A stretch of 54,598 nt of DNA. Source: DAOUAE01 sp034433795 (lineage in GTDB: Bacteria > Chloroflexota > UBA6077 > FW602-bin22 > DAOUAE01). Numbering within the stretch: the stretch's first letter is position 1; every line of letters starts with the position of its first letter. Under the pieces are notes generated by a model, which was given only the letters and a program-made list of their open reading frames with translations, was not told where the DNA came from and did not search any database. The position numbers were made by a program, and so were the translations under genes. The DNA lies in contig DAOUAE010000009.1 in assembly GCA_034433795.1 (NCBI GenBank), positions 1 through 54,598 on the forward strand, written 5' to 3'. Below, in pieces: positions 24,520 through 30,763 of the stretch.

Positions 24520-25185
24520 TCAGTGCGGCGGGGTGACAGGCTGCTCGGTCGGTGCGCTCTCCTCGGCCGGAGACGGCCGGTGACGCAGGTGCCGGTAGAG
24601 GTACAGCCCCACCAGCACGGCCAGCACGGCCAGGATCGGGTAGTCGAATTTCTGAAGGAACCGGCGGATCTCCAGCCAGTTGTCGCCAGCCAGTTTGCCC
24701 ACCCAGACCAGAGCCAGCGACCAGGGGAACGAACCCAGGGTGCTGTAGACCAGGAAGCGCCCGAACGGCATGCGGGCGACGCCGGCCGGGAACGAGATGA
24801 ACGTCCGCACCACCGGGAGCAGCCGGGCGAAGAAGACGGTCGCCTCACCATAGCGGGCGAACCAGCGGTCGGCCACCGCCAGATCGTGCGCGGAGATGAG
24901 CACATAGCGGCCGTAGCGCTGGAGGAAGGGACGTCCGCCGCGCGCCCCGACCCAGTAGGCGAGGGCCGAGCCCAGGGTGCAGCCGAACGTCCCGGCCAGG
25001 ACTGCCGGCCAGAAGGCGAACTCCCCCCGAGCCACCATCCACCCGGCCATCGGCAGGATGATCTCGCTGGGCAGAGGGATGCAGGCGCTCTCGATGGCCA
25101 TGGCGATGAGCACGCCAACGTAGCCGAAGGTGCGGTAGAGGGCCTCCAGGAAAGGCAGAACCAGGTGCTCAAGGGCCTCAAGCAC
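24520..25185 (-). CDS. DedA-family membrane protein
   Basis: A 221-residue inner-membrane protein of the DedA/SNARE-associated family, which includes flippases and transporters of polyprenyl phosphate and phospholipids. YVGVLIAMAIESACIPLPSEIILPMAG, FGCTLGSALAYWVGARGG and the R-x-L-P-x-V-R-T-F-x-S-x-P-A-G-x-x-x-M motif are readable, with about five membrane segments. The GTG at 25185 is chosen because GGAGG sits in front and hydrophobicity begins there; it overlaps the rph stop by 8 bp, so it is coupled to rph. Confidence 0.85.
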   Translation of the reverse strand: MLEALEHLVLPFLEALYRTFGYVGVLIAMAIESACIPLPSEIILPMAGWMVARGEFAFWPAVLAGTFGCTLGSALAYWVGARGGRPFLQRYGRYVLISAHDLAVADRWFARYGEATVFFARLLPVVRTFISFPAGVARMPFGRFLVYSTLGSFPWSLALVWVGKLAGDNWLEIRRFLQKFDYPILAVLAVLVGLYLYRHLRHRPSPAEESAPTEQPVTPPH

Positions 25186-25927
25186 GGCCGCCTCCAGCCA
25201 GAACCTCCTGCTGAAGAGCCAGGAGCTGCCGGATCCCCCGGGCCGCCAGGTCGAGCAGCGTCTGCAGCTGGGCGTGCCCGAAGGGACGCCCCTCGGCCGT
25301 CCCCTGGACCTCCACAAACTCCCCCTGATCGGTCATCACCACGTTGAAGTCCACCTCGGCCCGCGAGTCCTCGGCGTAGCAGAGATCGAGAAGCGGCTGC
25401 CCTTCAACAAGACCCACGCTGACCGCGGCCACCGCCCCACGGACCGGCCAGGCGTTCAGCACCCCCTCCTCCTGGAGACGACGCAACGCCAGGACCAGCG
25501 CCACGAACCCCCCGGTGATCGCCGCCGTCCGGGTTCCCCCGTCCGCCTGCAGGACATCACAGTCGACGATCAACGTGCGCTCACCTAGCAGTGTCCGGTC
25601 CACCACCGCCCGCAGCGAGCGCCCGATGAGCCGCTGGATCTCCTGCGTCCGGCCGCTCACCCGGCCGCCGATCCCCTCGCGGGGCGTACGGGTCTGGGTC
25701 GAGCGCGGGAGCAGGGCGTACTCCGCCGTGATCCAGCCCTGGCCGCTTCCCTGCAGGAAGGGAGGCACCCGCTCCTCGACCGAGACCGTACAGAGCACGC
25801 GGGTCAGCCCGCACTCGATGAGGGCCGAGCCCTCGGGGAAGACCAGATAATGGGGTGTGATCCGAACCGGCCGCAGCTCATCCGGGCGGCGGCCGTCCGG
25901 CCGCACAAAGACCGCCTCCGACGCCAT
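25178..25927 (-). CDS. rph: Ribonuclease PH
   Basis: A 249-residue phosphorolytic 3'-exoribonuclease that trims tRNA 3' ends. The N-terminal R-x-D-G-R-x-x-D-x-L-R-P, then SVEERVPPFLQGSGQGWITAEYALLPRST, R-x-x-E-G, the R-S-L-R-A-V-V-D block and DCDVLQADGGTRTAAITG are diagnostic. Family length is normal (about 240-250). GAGGAG precedes the ATG. First gene of an rph-dedA unit behind a strong promoter. Confidence 0.95.
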   Translation of the reverse strand: MASEAVFVRPDGRRPDELRPVRITPHYLVFPEGSALIECGLTRVLCTVSVEERVPPFLQGSGQGWITAEYALLPRSTQTRTPREGIGGRVSGRTQEIQRLIGRSLRAVVDRTLLGERTLIVDCDVLQADGGTRTAAITGGFVALVLALRRLQEEGVLNAWPVRGAVAAVSVGLVEGQPLLDLCYAEDSRAEVDFNVVMTDQGEFVEVQGTAEGRPFGHAQLQTLLDLAARGIRQLLALQQEVLAGGGRA

Positions 25928-25985
25928 CGCTCCTCGTCAGGCAAATACCGGGCCACCGTCCAGCCCGGTGGCCGCAGCGGGCGCC

Positions 25986-26014
25986 AGTATACCCAGAGGA
26001 CCCGCCCCTGTCAA
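25986..26014 (-). promoter_or_regulatory. Promoter of rph-dedA
   Basis: Minus strand: TTGACA (26009-26014), 17 bp, TATACT (25986-25991), about 60 bp from the rph ATG. Close to full consensus; it sits just past the end of the deacetylase gene. Confidence 0.75.
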
Positions 26015-26033
26015 GGCTGGGGGCCGACGCCGG

Positions 26034-26945
26034 CTACGGCGCCAGCAGCTCGCTCAGGCGGACCGGCTGGAGCCCCCGCGCTCGCAGCCGCTGAATCACC
26101 TCCGGGAGGACCGCCGCCGTCTTGGGGACGTAGGCGTGGAAGACCACGATATCCCCGGCCCGCGTCTGCTCGCCCACGCGCCGGGTGATCTCGGCCGGCG
26201 CAACGGCCGGCTGCCAGTCCCCGGCGTCGCGGCTCCAGTAGACGAGGTGATAGCCCATCTGCGCCACCAGCGCCAGGATCCGGGCGTCATAGGCGCCAAA
26301 CGGCGGCCGGAAGTAGGGGCGGGTGGAACGACCGGTCAGGCGCTGCACGATCTCCTCGGTCCGCTCGATCTGGTCGCGGACCGCGGCCTCGGATAGTTTC
26401 GTCAGATCCGGATGGGAGTAGGTGTGGTTGGCCAGTTCGTGCCCCTCGTCCACCAGCCGCTGCAGCAGAGCGGGCTGCCGCTCGGCCCACTGACCGGTGA
26501 TGAAGAACGTGGCCCGCACCTGCCGCTCCCGCAGGCGGTCCAGCACCTGGGGAATGACCTCGGCCGTCGGTATGCCGATATCAAAGGTCAGGGCCACCAG
26601 CGGCCGGTGGGGGTCGCCACGCTGGATGACCGCCGCGCGCTCGGCCATCGCCGGGCGGGTCACCGGGGATGGCGTCGGCGGAACTGTCGTCGGCCTGGCC
26701 GGGGGTGTCGGCGTGGCCGTCGCCCGGACCGGCGTGGCCGGGATCGGGGCAGCCCGCGCGGTCGGGCTGGGGTGCCGCTCCGGAGTTGGCGTCACCGTGA
26801 CCGTCGGAGCGGCGGCTGTGGTGGGCGTCGGCGTCTCGGCCAGCAGCAGACCCGCCGTCCCCAGCGGCGCCGTGCTCGCCCGACAGGCCAGACTGCTGGC
26901 CAGGCCGACCACAAGGGCCAGCCCCAGGAGCCCGCCCAGCCGCAT
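26034..26945 (-). CDS. Polysaccharide deacetylase-like lipoprotein (NodB domain)
   Basis: A 303-residue protein with a lipoprotein signal (hydrophobic stretch ending LASSLAC, cleavage before Cys21), a ~80-residue Thr/Pro-rich linker, and a NodB deacetylase domain (about 105-300). Metal-binding motif 2 is intact (NHTYSHPDL) and so is motif 3 (RPYFRPPFGAYD), but motif 1 reads TFDIG instead of TFDDG, losing the second Asp. NodB enzymes remove N- or O-acetyl groups from cell-wall or capsule glycans, here at the outer face of the membrane. The changed motif may alter metal use or activity. Confidence 0.8.
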   Translation of the reverse strand: MRLGGLLGLALVVGLASSLACRASTAPLGTAGLLLAETPTPTTAAAPTVTVTPTPERHPSPTARAAPIPATPVRATATPTPPARPTTVPPTPSPVTRPAMAERAAVIQRGDPHRPLVALTFDIGIPTAEVIPQVLDRLRERQVRATFFITGQWAERQPALLQRLVDEGHELANHTYSHPDLTKLSEAAVRDQIERTEEIVQRLTGRSTRPYFRPPFGAYDARILALVAQMGYHLVYWSRDAGDWQPAVAPAEITRRVGEQTRAGDIVVFHAYVPKTAAVLPEVIQRLRARGLQPVRLSELLAP

Positions 26946-26982
26946 CTTCTCCCCCTTCGCCTCCAGCCTGGCCGCACCGGCG

Positions 26983-27011
26983 ATCCTACACCACCATGGT
27001 CAGTCTGTCTA
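26983..27011 (-). promoter_or_regulatory. Promoter of the deacetylase-like lipoprotein
   Basis: Minus strand: TAGACA (27006-27011), 17 bp, TAGGAT (26983-26988), about 40 bp upstream of the ATG. Confidence 0.5.
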
Positions 27012-27036
27012 CCGGGCGCTCCGGCGAGCTCGGTGT

Positions 27037-27065
27037 TTGACAGGCGCTCTGACCTGTGGTACACC
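27037..27065 (+). promoter_or_regulatory. Promoter of phosphofructokinase
   Basis: TTGACA (27037-27042), 17 bp, TACACC (27060-27065), 52 bp before the ATG. Divergent from the deacetylase promoter. Confidence 0.55.
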
Positions 27066-27117
27066 CACCAGCGGGCCGGCGGGTTCGGAGCCGGCCCCAT
27101 GGAGAGGGACAGGGGAC

Positions 27118-28329
27118 ATGGGCGGACGACTCCTCGTCGGCCAGTCCGGCGGGCCGACGGCGGTCATCAACAGTTCGCTGGCCGGCGTCGTTGAAGCGGC
27201 CCGGCGCTCCGGTCGCTTCACCGGTCTCTACGGCGCCCGCTACGGCATTGAGGGCGTGCTGGCCGAGGACTTCCTCGACCTCGAGGCCGAACCCCCGGCA
27301 ATATGGGCCGCCCTGCGGCAGACGCCGGCCGCGGCCCTGGGCGCCTGCCGCTACAAACTGCGCCCCGAAGACCTCGACCGCATCCTGGCGGTCTTCCGCC
27401 GCCACGATATCCGCTGCTTCATCTACATTGGCGGCAACGACTCGGCCGACACCGCCCACCGGATCGCCCTGGCCAGCCGCCAGGCCGGCTACGACCTGAC
27501 CGTTGTCCACGTGCCCAAGACCATCGATAACGACCTGCCCGAGACCGACCACTGCCCCGGCTACGGCAGCATCGCCCGCTTTCTGGCCGCCACCACCCGC
27601 GACGCCGGCCGCGACACCGAGGCCATGCACCGGCTGGATCCGGTCAAGCTGATCGAGGTGATGGGCCGCAATGCCGGCTGGGTGGCCGCGGCCACCGCTC
27701 TGGCCAAGGTCGAGGAGCGCGATGCTCCACACCTCATCTGCCCGCCAGAGCGGCCCCTCGACCTGGACTGGTTCCTCGGGCGGGTCGAGGCCATCGTCCG
27801 CCGCCTGGGCTTCGCGGTGGTCGTGGTCGCCGAGACGGTCCGCGATCCGACCGGCGCGCCACTGGGCGCGCGGCTGACTCCCGCCGACGAGCGCGACGCC
27901 TTCGGTCACCGCCGCCACCTGGGGCCCGCCGCCGTTCTGGCCGCCGCCATCCGCGCGCGGCTGGGGCTGAGCGCCCGCTGGGATCGTCCCGGCACCCTCC
28001 AGCGGTCCACCATGGCCCTGGCCTCGCCTGTGGACCTGGAGGAGGCCTATCTCGTCGGCCAGCAGGCGGTCACGGCCGCCCTTCAGGGGCAGACCGACTG
28101 CATGGTGACACTCGTTCGTCTGCCTGGTCCCACCTATGGCTGCACGACCGGGCTGGCCCCCCTGGCGCGCATCGCCAATCGCGAGAAACACCTGCCGCCG
28201 GAGTTCCTCGCCCCCGACGGCAGCGATGTCACCGCCGCCTTCCGAGCCTACGCCGGCCCGCTCATCGGGCCGCCGCTCACACCGTACCCCCGGCTGGGTG
28301 CCCGGCCGGTGCCCCGCCCGGGCGCATAA
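27118..28329 (+). CDS. 6-phosphofructokinase, PPi-dependent type
   Basis: A 403-residue phosphofructokinase. The N-terminal VGQSGGPTAVINSSLAG binds the phosphoryl donor. G105-G-N-D108-S replaces the GGDGS of ATP enzymes, and P133-K134-T-I-D137-N-D has the lysine of PPi-dependent enzymes; these two changes are the accepted marks of pyrophosphate use. D137 is the catalytic base and MGRNAGW binds fructose 6-phosphate. It would interconvert fructose 6-phosphate and fructose 1,6-bisphosphate reversibly. Start chosen at the ATG with AGGGGA in front. Confidence 0.85.
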   Translation: MGGRLLVGQSGGPTAVINSSLAGVVEAARRSGRFTGLYGARYGIEGVLAEDFLDLEAEPPAIWAALRQTPAAALGACRYKLRPEDLDRILAVFRRHDIRCFIYIGGNDSADTAHRIALASRQAGYDLTVVHVPKTIDNDLPETDHCPGYGSIARFLAATTRDAGRDTEAMHRLDPVKLIEVMGRNAGWVAAATALAKVEERDAPHLICPPERPLDLDWFLGRVEAIVRRLGFAVVVVAETVRDPTGAPLGARLTPADERDAFGHRRHLGPAAVLAAAIRARLGLSARWDRPGTLQRSTMALASPVDLEEAYLVGQQAVTAALQGQTDCMVTLVRLPGPTYGCTTGLAPLARIANREKHLPPEFLAPDGSDVTAAFRAYAGPLIGPPLTPYPRLGARPVPRPGA

Positions 28330-28356
28330 GAAAAACGCCGGTCGGCCGACCGGCGT
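28329..28356 (-). terminator. Rho-independent terminator of the thrC-like operon
   Basis: A perfect palindrome at 28335-28356 (ACGCCGGTC stem, GGCC loop) is followed on the minus strand by TTTTTCTTA. It lies 25 bp beyond the stop of the ThiS-like gene, closing the methionine-regulated operon; on the plus strand it could slow transcription from phosphofructokinase. Confidence 0.8.
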
Positions 28357-28380
28357 CCCGTCCGCCGGGGTGGCTCGGTT

Positions 28381-28656
28381 TTATCCTCCGGACGCTGCGG
28401 GCACGATGGAGATCTCGTCCCCATCCTTGACGGGGGTCGCCAGGCCCTGAGCGAAGCGGATATCCTCGCCGTTGACAAAGATGTTGATAAAGCGGCGCAG
28501 GTCGCCCTCCTCATCGCAGAGGCGCTCCTTGAAGCCCGGATAGCGCCGCTCCAGATCCTCGATCACCTCGGCCACCGTCCGGCCCTCGGCTACCACATCG
28601 TGGGCTCCGCCGGCCAGCCGGCGAAGCGGCGTCGGCACGCGCACACGAATCGGCAT
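28381..28656 (-). CDS. ThiS/MoaD-like sulfur-carrier protein
   Basis: A 91-residue ubiquitin-fold protein: IRVRVPTPLRRLAGG, a TVAEVIEDLERRYPG helix, FVNGEDIRF, DGDEISIVPAASGG. The C-terminal Gly-Gly is what an E1-like enzyme adenylates and converts to a thiocarboxylate. Relatives: MoaD (molybdopterin), ThiS (thiazole), CysO (cysteine) and HcyS (homocysteine). The start at 28656, with GGGAGGGAG in front, is preferred to a longer frame. It is the last gene of the operon with a thrC-like PLP enzyme and a NIL protein, so a CysO- or HcyS-like role as sulfide donor is more likely than cofactor synthesis. No E1 or desulfurase gene lies in this window. Confidence 0.82.
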   Translation of the reverse strand: MPIRVRVPTPLRRLAGGAHDVVAEGRTVAEVIEDLERRYPGFKERLCDEEGDLRRFINIFVNGEDIRFAQGLATPVKDGDEISIVPAASGG

Positions 28657-28705
28657 ACACTCCCTCCCGTCTGAGCCCTGTGCTTGGGGTCTCTCTGGCC
28701 GGCGC

Positions 28706-28945
28706 TCACCCGGCCAGGACATCACCCACGACCGGATCGACCCGGACGCCACGGGCCTGGGCCCAGGCCACCGCTCGCTCGATCTCCTCGGCGCTGCCTT
28801 CCAGCTCCAGGACCACCCAGCCGTGGGTCTCCTCGACATCGGCCCGCCGGATATTGGTCACCACCGCGAAGGTCCGCCCCAACTGCCAGATGATCGGTTC
28901 CTGGACCAGTTCCGGGGGAAAGGTGAAGAGATAGCGCTTTTTCAT
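28706..28945 (-). CDS. NIL-domain protein
   Basis: A 79-residue stand-alone NIL domain (ferredoxin-like fold): KKRYLFTFPPELVQEPIIWQLGR, FAVVTNIRRADVEET, GWVVLELEG, then an A-V-A-W-A-Q-A-R-G-V helix. NIL domains form the methionine-sensing tail of the MetN importer ATPase and occur in proteins tied to homocysteine synthesis. The ATG at 28945 with GAGAGG is preferred to a TTG 12 bp upstream; it begins 8 bp after the thrC-like stop. Likely role: methionine-binding allosteric regulator or partner of the PLP enzyme. Confidence 0.75.
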   Translation of the reverse strand: MKKRYLFTFPPELVQEPIIWQLGRTFAVVTNIRRADVEETHGWVVLELEGSAEEIERAVAWAQARGVRVDPVVGDVLAG

Positions 28946-28953
28946 GCTGCCTC

Positions 28954-30204
28954 TCAACGCACCGGCTCGGCGATCAACCGGCTCCCGGCCAGCGCCGCCT
29001 CGAACGCCTGCAGCGAGGGGGCGATCCGCACCGGCTGGGCGATATGGTCGATGACGGCCTCCTGGGTCTTGAGGCCGTTGCCGGTGATGTAGGCCACGGT
29101 CACCTCATCCGGCCGGATGACCCCGGCCTCCACCAGGCGCTTCAGCGCGGCGATGGTCACCCCGCCGGCCGTCTCGGTGAAGATGCCCTCCGTCTCGGCC
29201 AGCAGTTTGATTCCCTCGACGATCTCGGCGTCGCTCACCGCCGCCGCTCCCCCGCCCGACCGGCGGATGATCTGCAGCGCGTAGGCCCCGTCCGCCGGAT
29301 TGCCGATGGCCAGCGATTTGGCGATGGTGGCCGGTTTGACGGGCCGGACGTGGTTCTCCCCCGCCAGGTAGGCGGTGACCACCGGCGCGCAGCCGGCGGC
29401 CTGGGCGGCGCTCATCCGGGGAGGCGGGCTGTCGATCAGCCCGACCAGGCGCAGCTCATTATAGCCCTTCCAGATCTTGGTAAACAAGGAGCCGGAGGCG
29501 ATGGGGACCACCACGTGGTCGGGCGCCCGCCAGCCAAGTTGCTCGGCCACCTCGTAGGCCAGCGTCTTGGAGCCCTCCGAGTAGAAGGGGCGGAGGTTGA
29601 TGTTCACAAAGGCCCAGGGGTAGCGGTCGGCGATCTCGCTGCAGAGGCGGTTGACGTCGTCGTAGGTGCCGTCGATGGCGATGATCATCGGACCGTAGAT
29701 CGCCGCCCCCAGGACCTTGCCGACCTCCAGGTTGGCCGGGATGAAGACGCAGGCCTGCAGGCCAGCCCGCGCGGCGTGGGCGGCGACCGCGCAGGCCAGA
29801 TTGCCGGTTGAGGCGCAGGCCAGGACCGTGAAGCCGAACTCGACCGCCTTCGTCGTCGCCACCGAGACCACCCGGTCCTTAAACGAGTAACTGGGGTTGA
29901 CGGCATCGTTTTTGATGTACAGGTGCATCAGGCCCAGGCGGCGTCCCAGGTTCTCGGCCCGGATTAACGGGGTGAAGCCGGCGCTGATATCCACGATGCG
30001 GTCGCCCTCCACGGGCAGGAGGTCGCGGTAGCGCCAGATCGTCCGGGGCCCCTGGGCGATCCGCTCGTGGCTGATGAGCCGACGGATGACGGCGTAGTCG
30101 TAGTCCACCTCGAGCGGTCCGAAACAGTAATCACAGACGTTGATCGGCTCGATGGGATAGAGGCGTCCGCACTCCCGGCACTTCAGCCCCTTAATCCGCT
30201 GCAT
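28954..30204 (-). CDS. thrC: Threonine synthase-like PLP enzyme under methionine control
   Basis: A 416-residue fold-type II PLP enzyme. An N-terminal zinc ribbon (C9, C12, C24, C27) precedes the catalytic part; the PLP lysine is K109 in NPSYSFKDR, ASTGNLA is the phosphate/substrate loop and YITGNGLKTQEA lies near the end. Threonine synthases convert O-phosphohomoserine to threonine. Here, however, the leader carries a SAM-I riboswitch and a T-box with a Met specifier, and the next genes are a NIL and a ThiS-like protein. I infer that it more likely replaces the phosphate of O-phosphohomoserine with sulfur to give homocysteine, as CysM does with O-phosphoserine and CysO. An ordinary ThrC remains possible. 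AAGGAGG precedes the ATG. Confidence 0.85.
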   Translation of the reverse strand: MQRIKGLKCRECGRLYPIEPINVCDYCFGPLEVDYDYAVIRRLISHERIAQGPRTIWRYRDLLPVEGDRIVDISAGFTPLIRAENLGRRLGLMHLYIKNDAVNPSYSFKDRVVSVATTKAVEFGFTVLACASTGNLACAVAAHAARAGLQACVFIPANLEVGKVLGAAIYGPMIIAIDGTYDDVNRLCSEIADRYPWAFVNINLRPFYSEGSKTLAYEVAEQLGWRAPDHVVVPIASGSLFTKIWKGYNELRLVGLIDSPPPRMSAAQAAGCAPVVTAYLAGENHVRPVKPATIAKSLAIGNPADGAYALQIIRRSGGGAAAVSDAEIVEGIKLLAETEGIFTETAGGVTIAALKRLVEAGVIRPDEVTVAYITGNGLKTQEAVIDHIAQPVRIAPSLQAFEAALAGSRLIAEPVR

Positions 30205-30236
30205 CGCCCCTCCTTAAATGGTGATCTCGGTGATCG

Positions 30237-30272
30237 AAAAAAGCCTCTCATCCCCCTTGGGGACGAGAGGCT
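30237..30272 (-). terminator. T-box-controlled terminator
   Basis: Minus strand: a long stem starting AGCCTCTCGTCCCC and closing GGGGGATGAGAGGCT, then six T (30242-30237), 32 bp before the thrC-like ATG. It overlaps the 3' half of the T-box antiterminator region, as expected for tRNA-dependent antitermination. Confidence 0.9.
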
Positions 30273-30536
30273 CTCCTCTCGTGGTACCACCCCACTTCGC
30301 CGGCCCCTCACGGGACCGACCTCAGCGGGTGCGGGCTCTGGGTGCCCGCACCCCAGCGCGCTAACGGGCGCTGTCTCTCCCCCCTGGGGGAGACCCGGCA
30401 CAGCCTACTGGACCGCTGACAGCGGTCGTTGGGCTGGCAGCTCAGAGGCCATCTTCGCGCGGGAGCCCGGCACCGCTTCTCAGCGTCCGCGGCTCTCTGT
30501 AGCCGACCTCCCGCCTACTCCTCCTCGTCATCGCCG
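30237..30536 (-). promoter_or_regulatory. T-box leader, predicted tRNA-Met specifier
   Basis: Minus strand, ~300 nt. Stem I starts with the K-turn GATGA...TGAGC and loop-E AGTA (30519-30516) / GAA (30456-30454); AGAGAGCCG and the apical GGTG follow. The specifier loop 3' strand reads GAAGATGG before CCTC, giving AUG (30452-30450) followed by a purine. The T-box motif GTGGGGTGGTACCACG (30295-30280) has a TGGT bulge (30289-30286), which pairs with a tRNA ending A-CCA. tRNA-Met has discriminator A; tRNA-Asp, the one-base-shifted reading GAU, has G. So uncharged tRNA-Met is the predicted ligand that turns the operon on. Confidence 0.88.
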
Positions 30537-30556
30537 TTGACGGCTCTGCGATTGGC

Positions 30557-30582
30557 AAAAATTAACCCCTGCGGGGCAGGGG
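30557..30582 (-). terminator. S-box-controlled terminator
   Basis: Minus strand: CCCCTGC-CCC-GCAGGGG (30582-30566) followed by TTAATTTTT (30565-30557). The 5' arm can instead pair with the GGGCGGG that follows the last strand of riboswitch helix P1 (7 bp, one G-U), giving a mutually exclusive antiterminator when SAM is absent. Confidence 0.85.
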
Positions 30583-30598
30583 CTGATCCTGAAACACC

Positions 30599-30705
30599 CG
30601 CCCTTATCTTGCAGATCGCTCTGCCGGAATTGGCACCTGGCGACGAACGTCGCTGGTTGCCGGGCTTCGTCGGGCCGTCTCCCTCCACCTCTCTGGATAA
30701 GAGCG
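30599..30705 (-). promoter_or_regulatory. SAM-I (S-box) riboswitch
   Basis: Minus strand, ~107 nt. P1 is CTCTTATC (30703-30696) with GATAAGGG (30608-30601), extended by two G-C pairs. Conserved blocks appear in order: CCAGAGAGGTGGAGGGA, GGCCCGACGAAGCCCGGCAACC, GGTGCCAATTCC and the P4 hairpin GCAGA..TCTGC. This matches SAM-I aptamers nearly base for base. SAM binding should stabilise P1 and release the downstream terminator, turning the operon off when SAM is plentiful. Confidence 0.95.
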
Positions 30706-30734
30706 TGCGCTATTCACTTGTCAAATCGGGCGAA

Positions 30735-30763
30735 ACTATACCAGAGAACGGCCGTGGTGTCAA
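30735..30763 (-). promoter_or_regulatory. Promoter of the SAM-I/T-box/thrC-like operon
   Basis: Minus strand: TTGACA (30758-30763), 17 bp, TATAGT (30735-30740), predicting a start near 30728, about 20 nt before the riboswitch. The -35 overlaps the stop codon of the upstream P-type ATPase gene. It yields a leader of about 525 nt. Confidence 0.8.

Noticed and set aside
28381..28656. ThiS-like protein as part of molybdopterin or thiazole synthesis
   Set aside because: No moaE, moeB, thiG or thiF is adjacent, and the thiamine genes in this window form a separate TPP-controlled salvage operon; the methionine-controlled context fits better.
30450..30456. Reading the T-box specifier as GAU (Asp) or as a threonine codon
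   Set aside because: The TGGT bulge demands discriminator A, not the G of tRNA-Asp, and no ACN codon sits in the loop; a SAM riboswitch in the same leader also favours Met.
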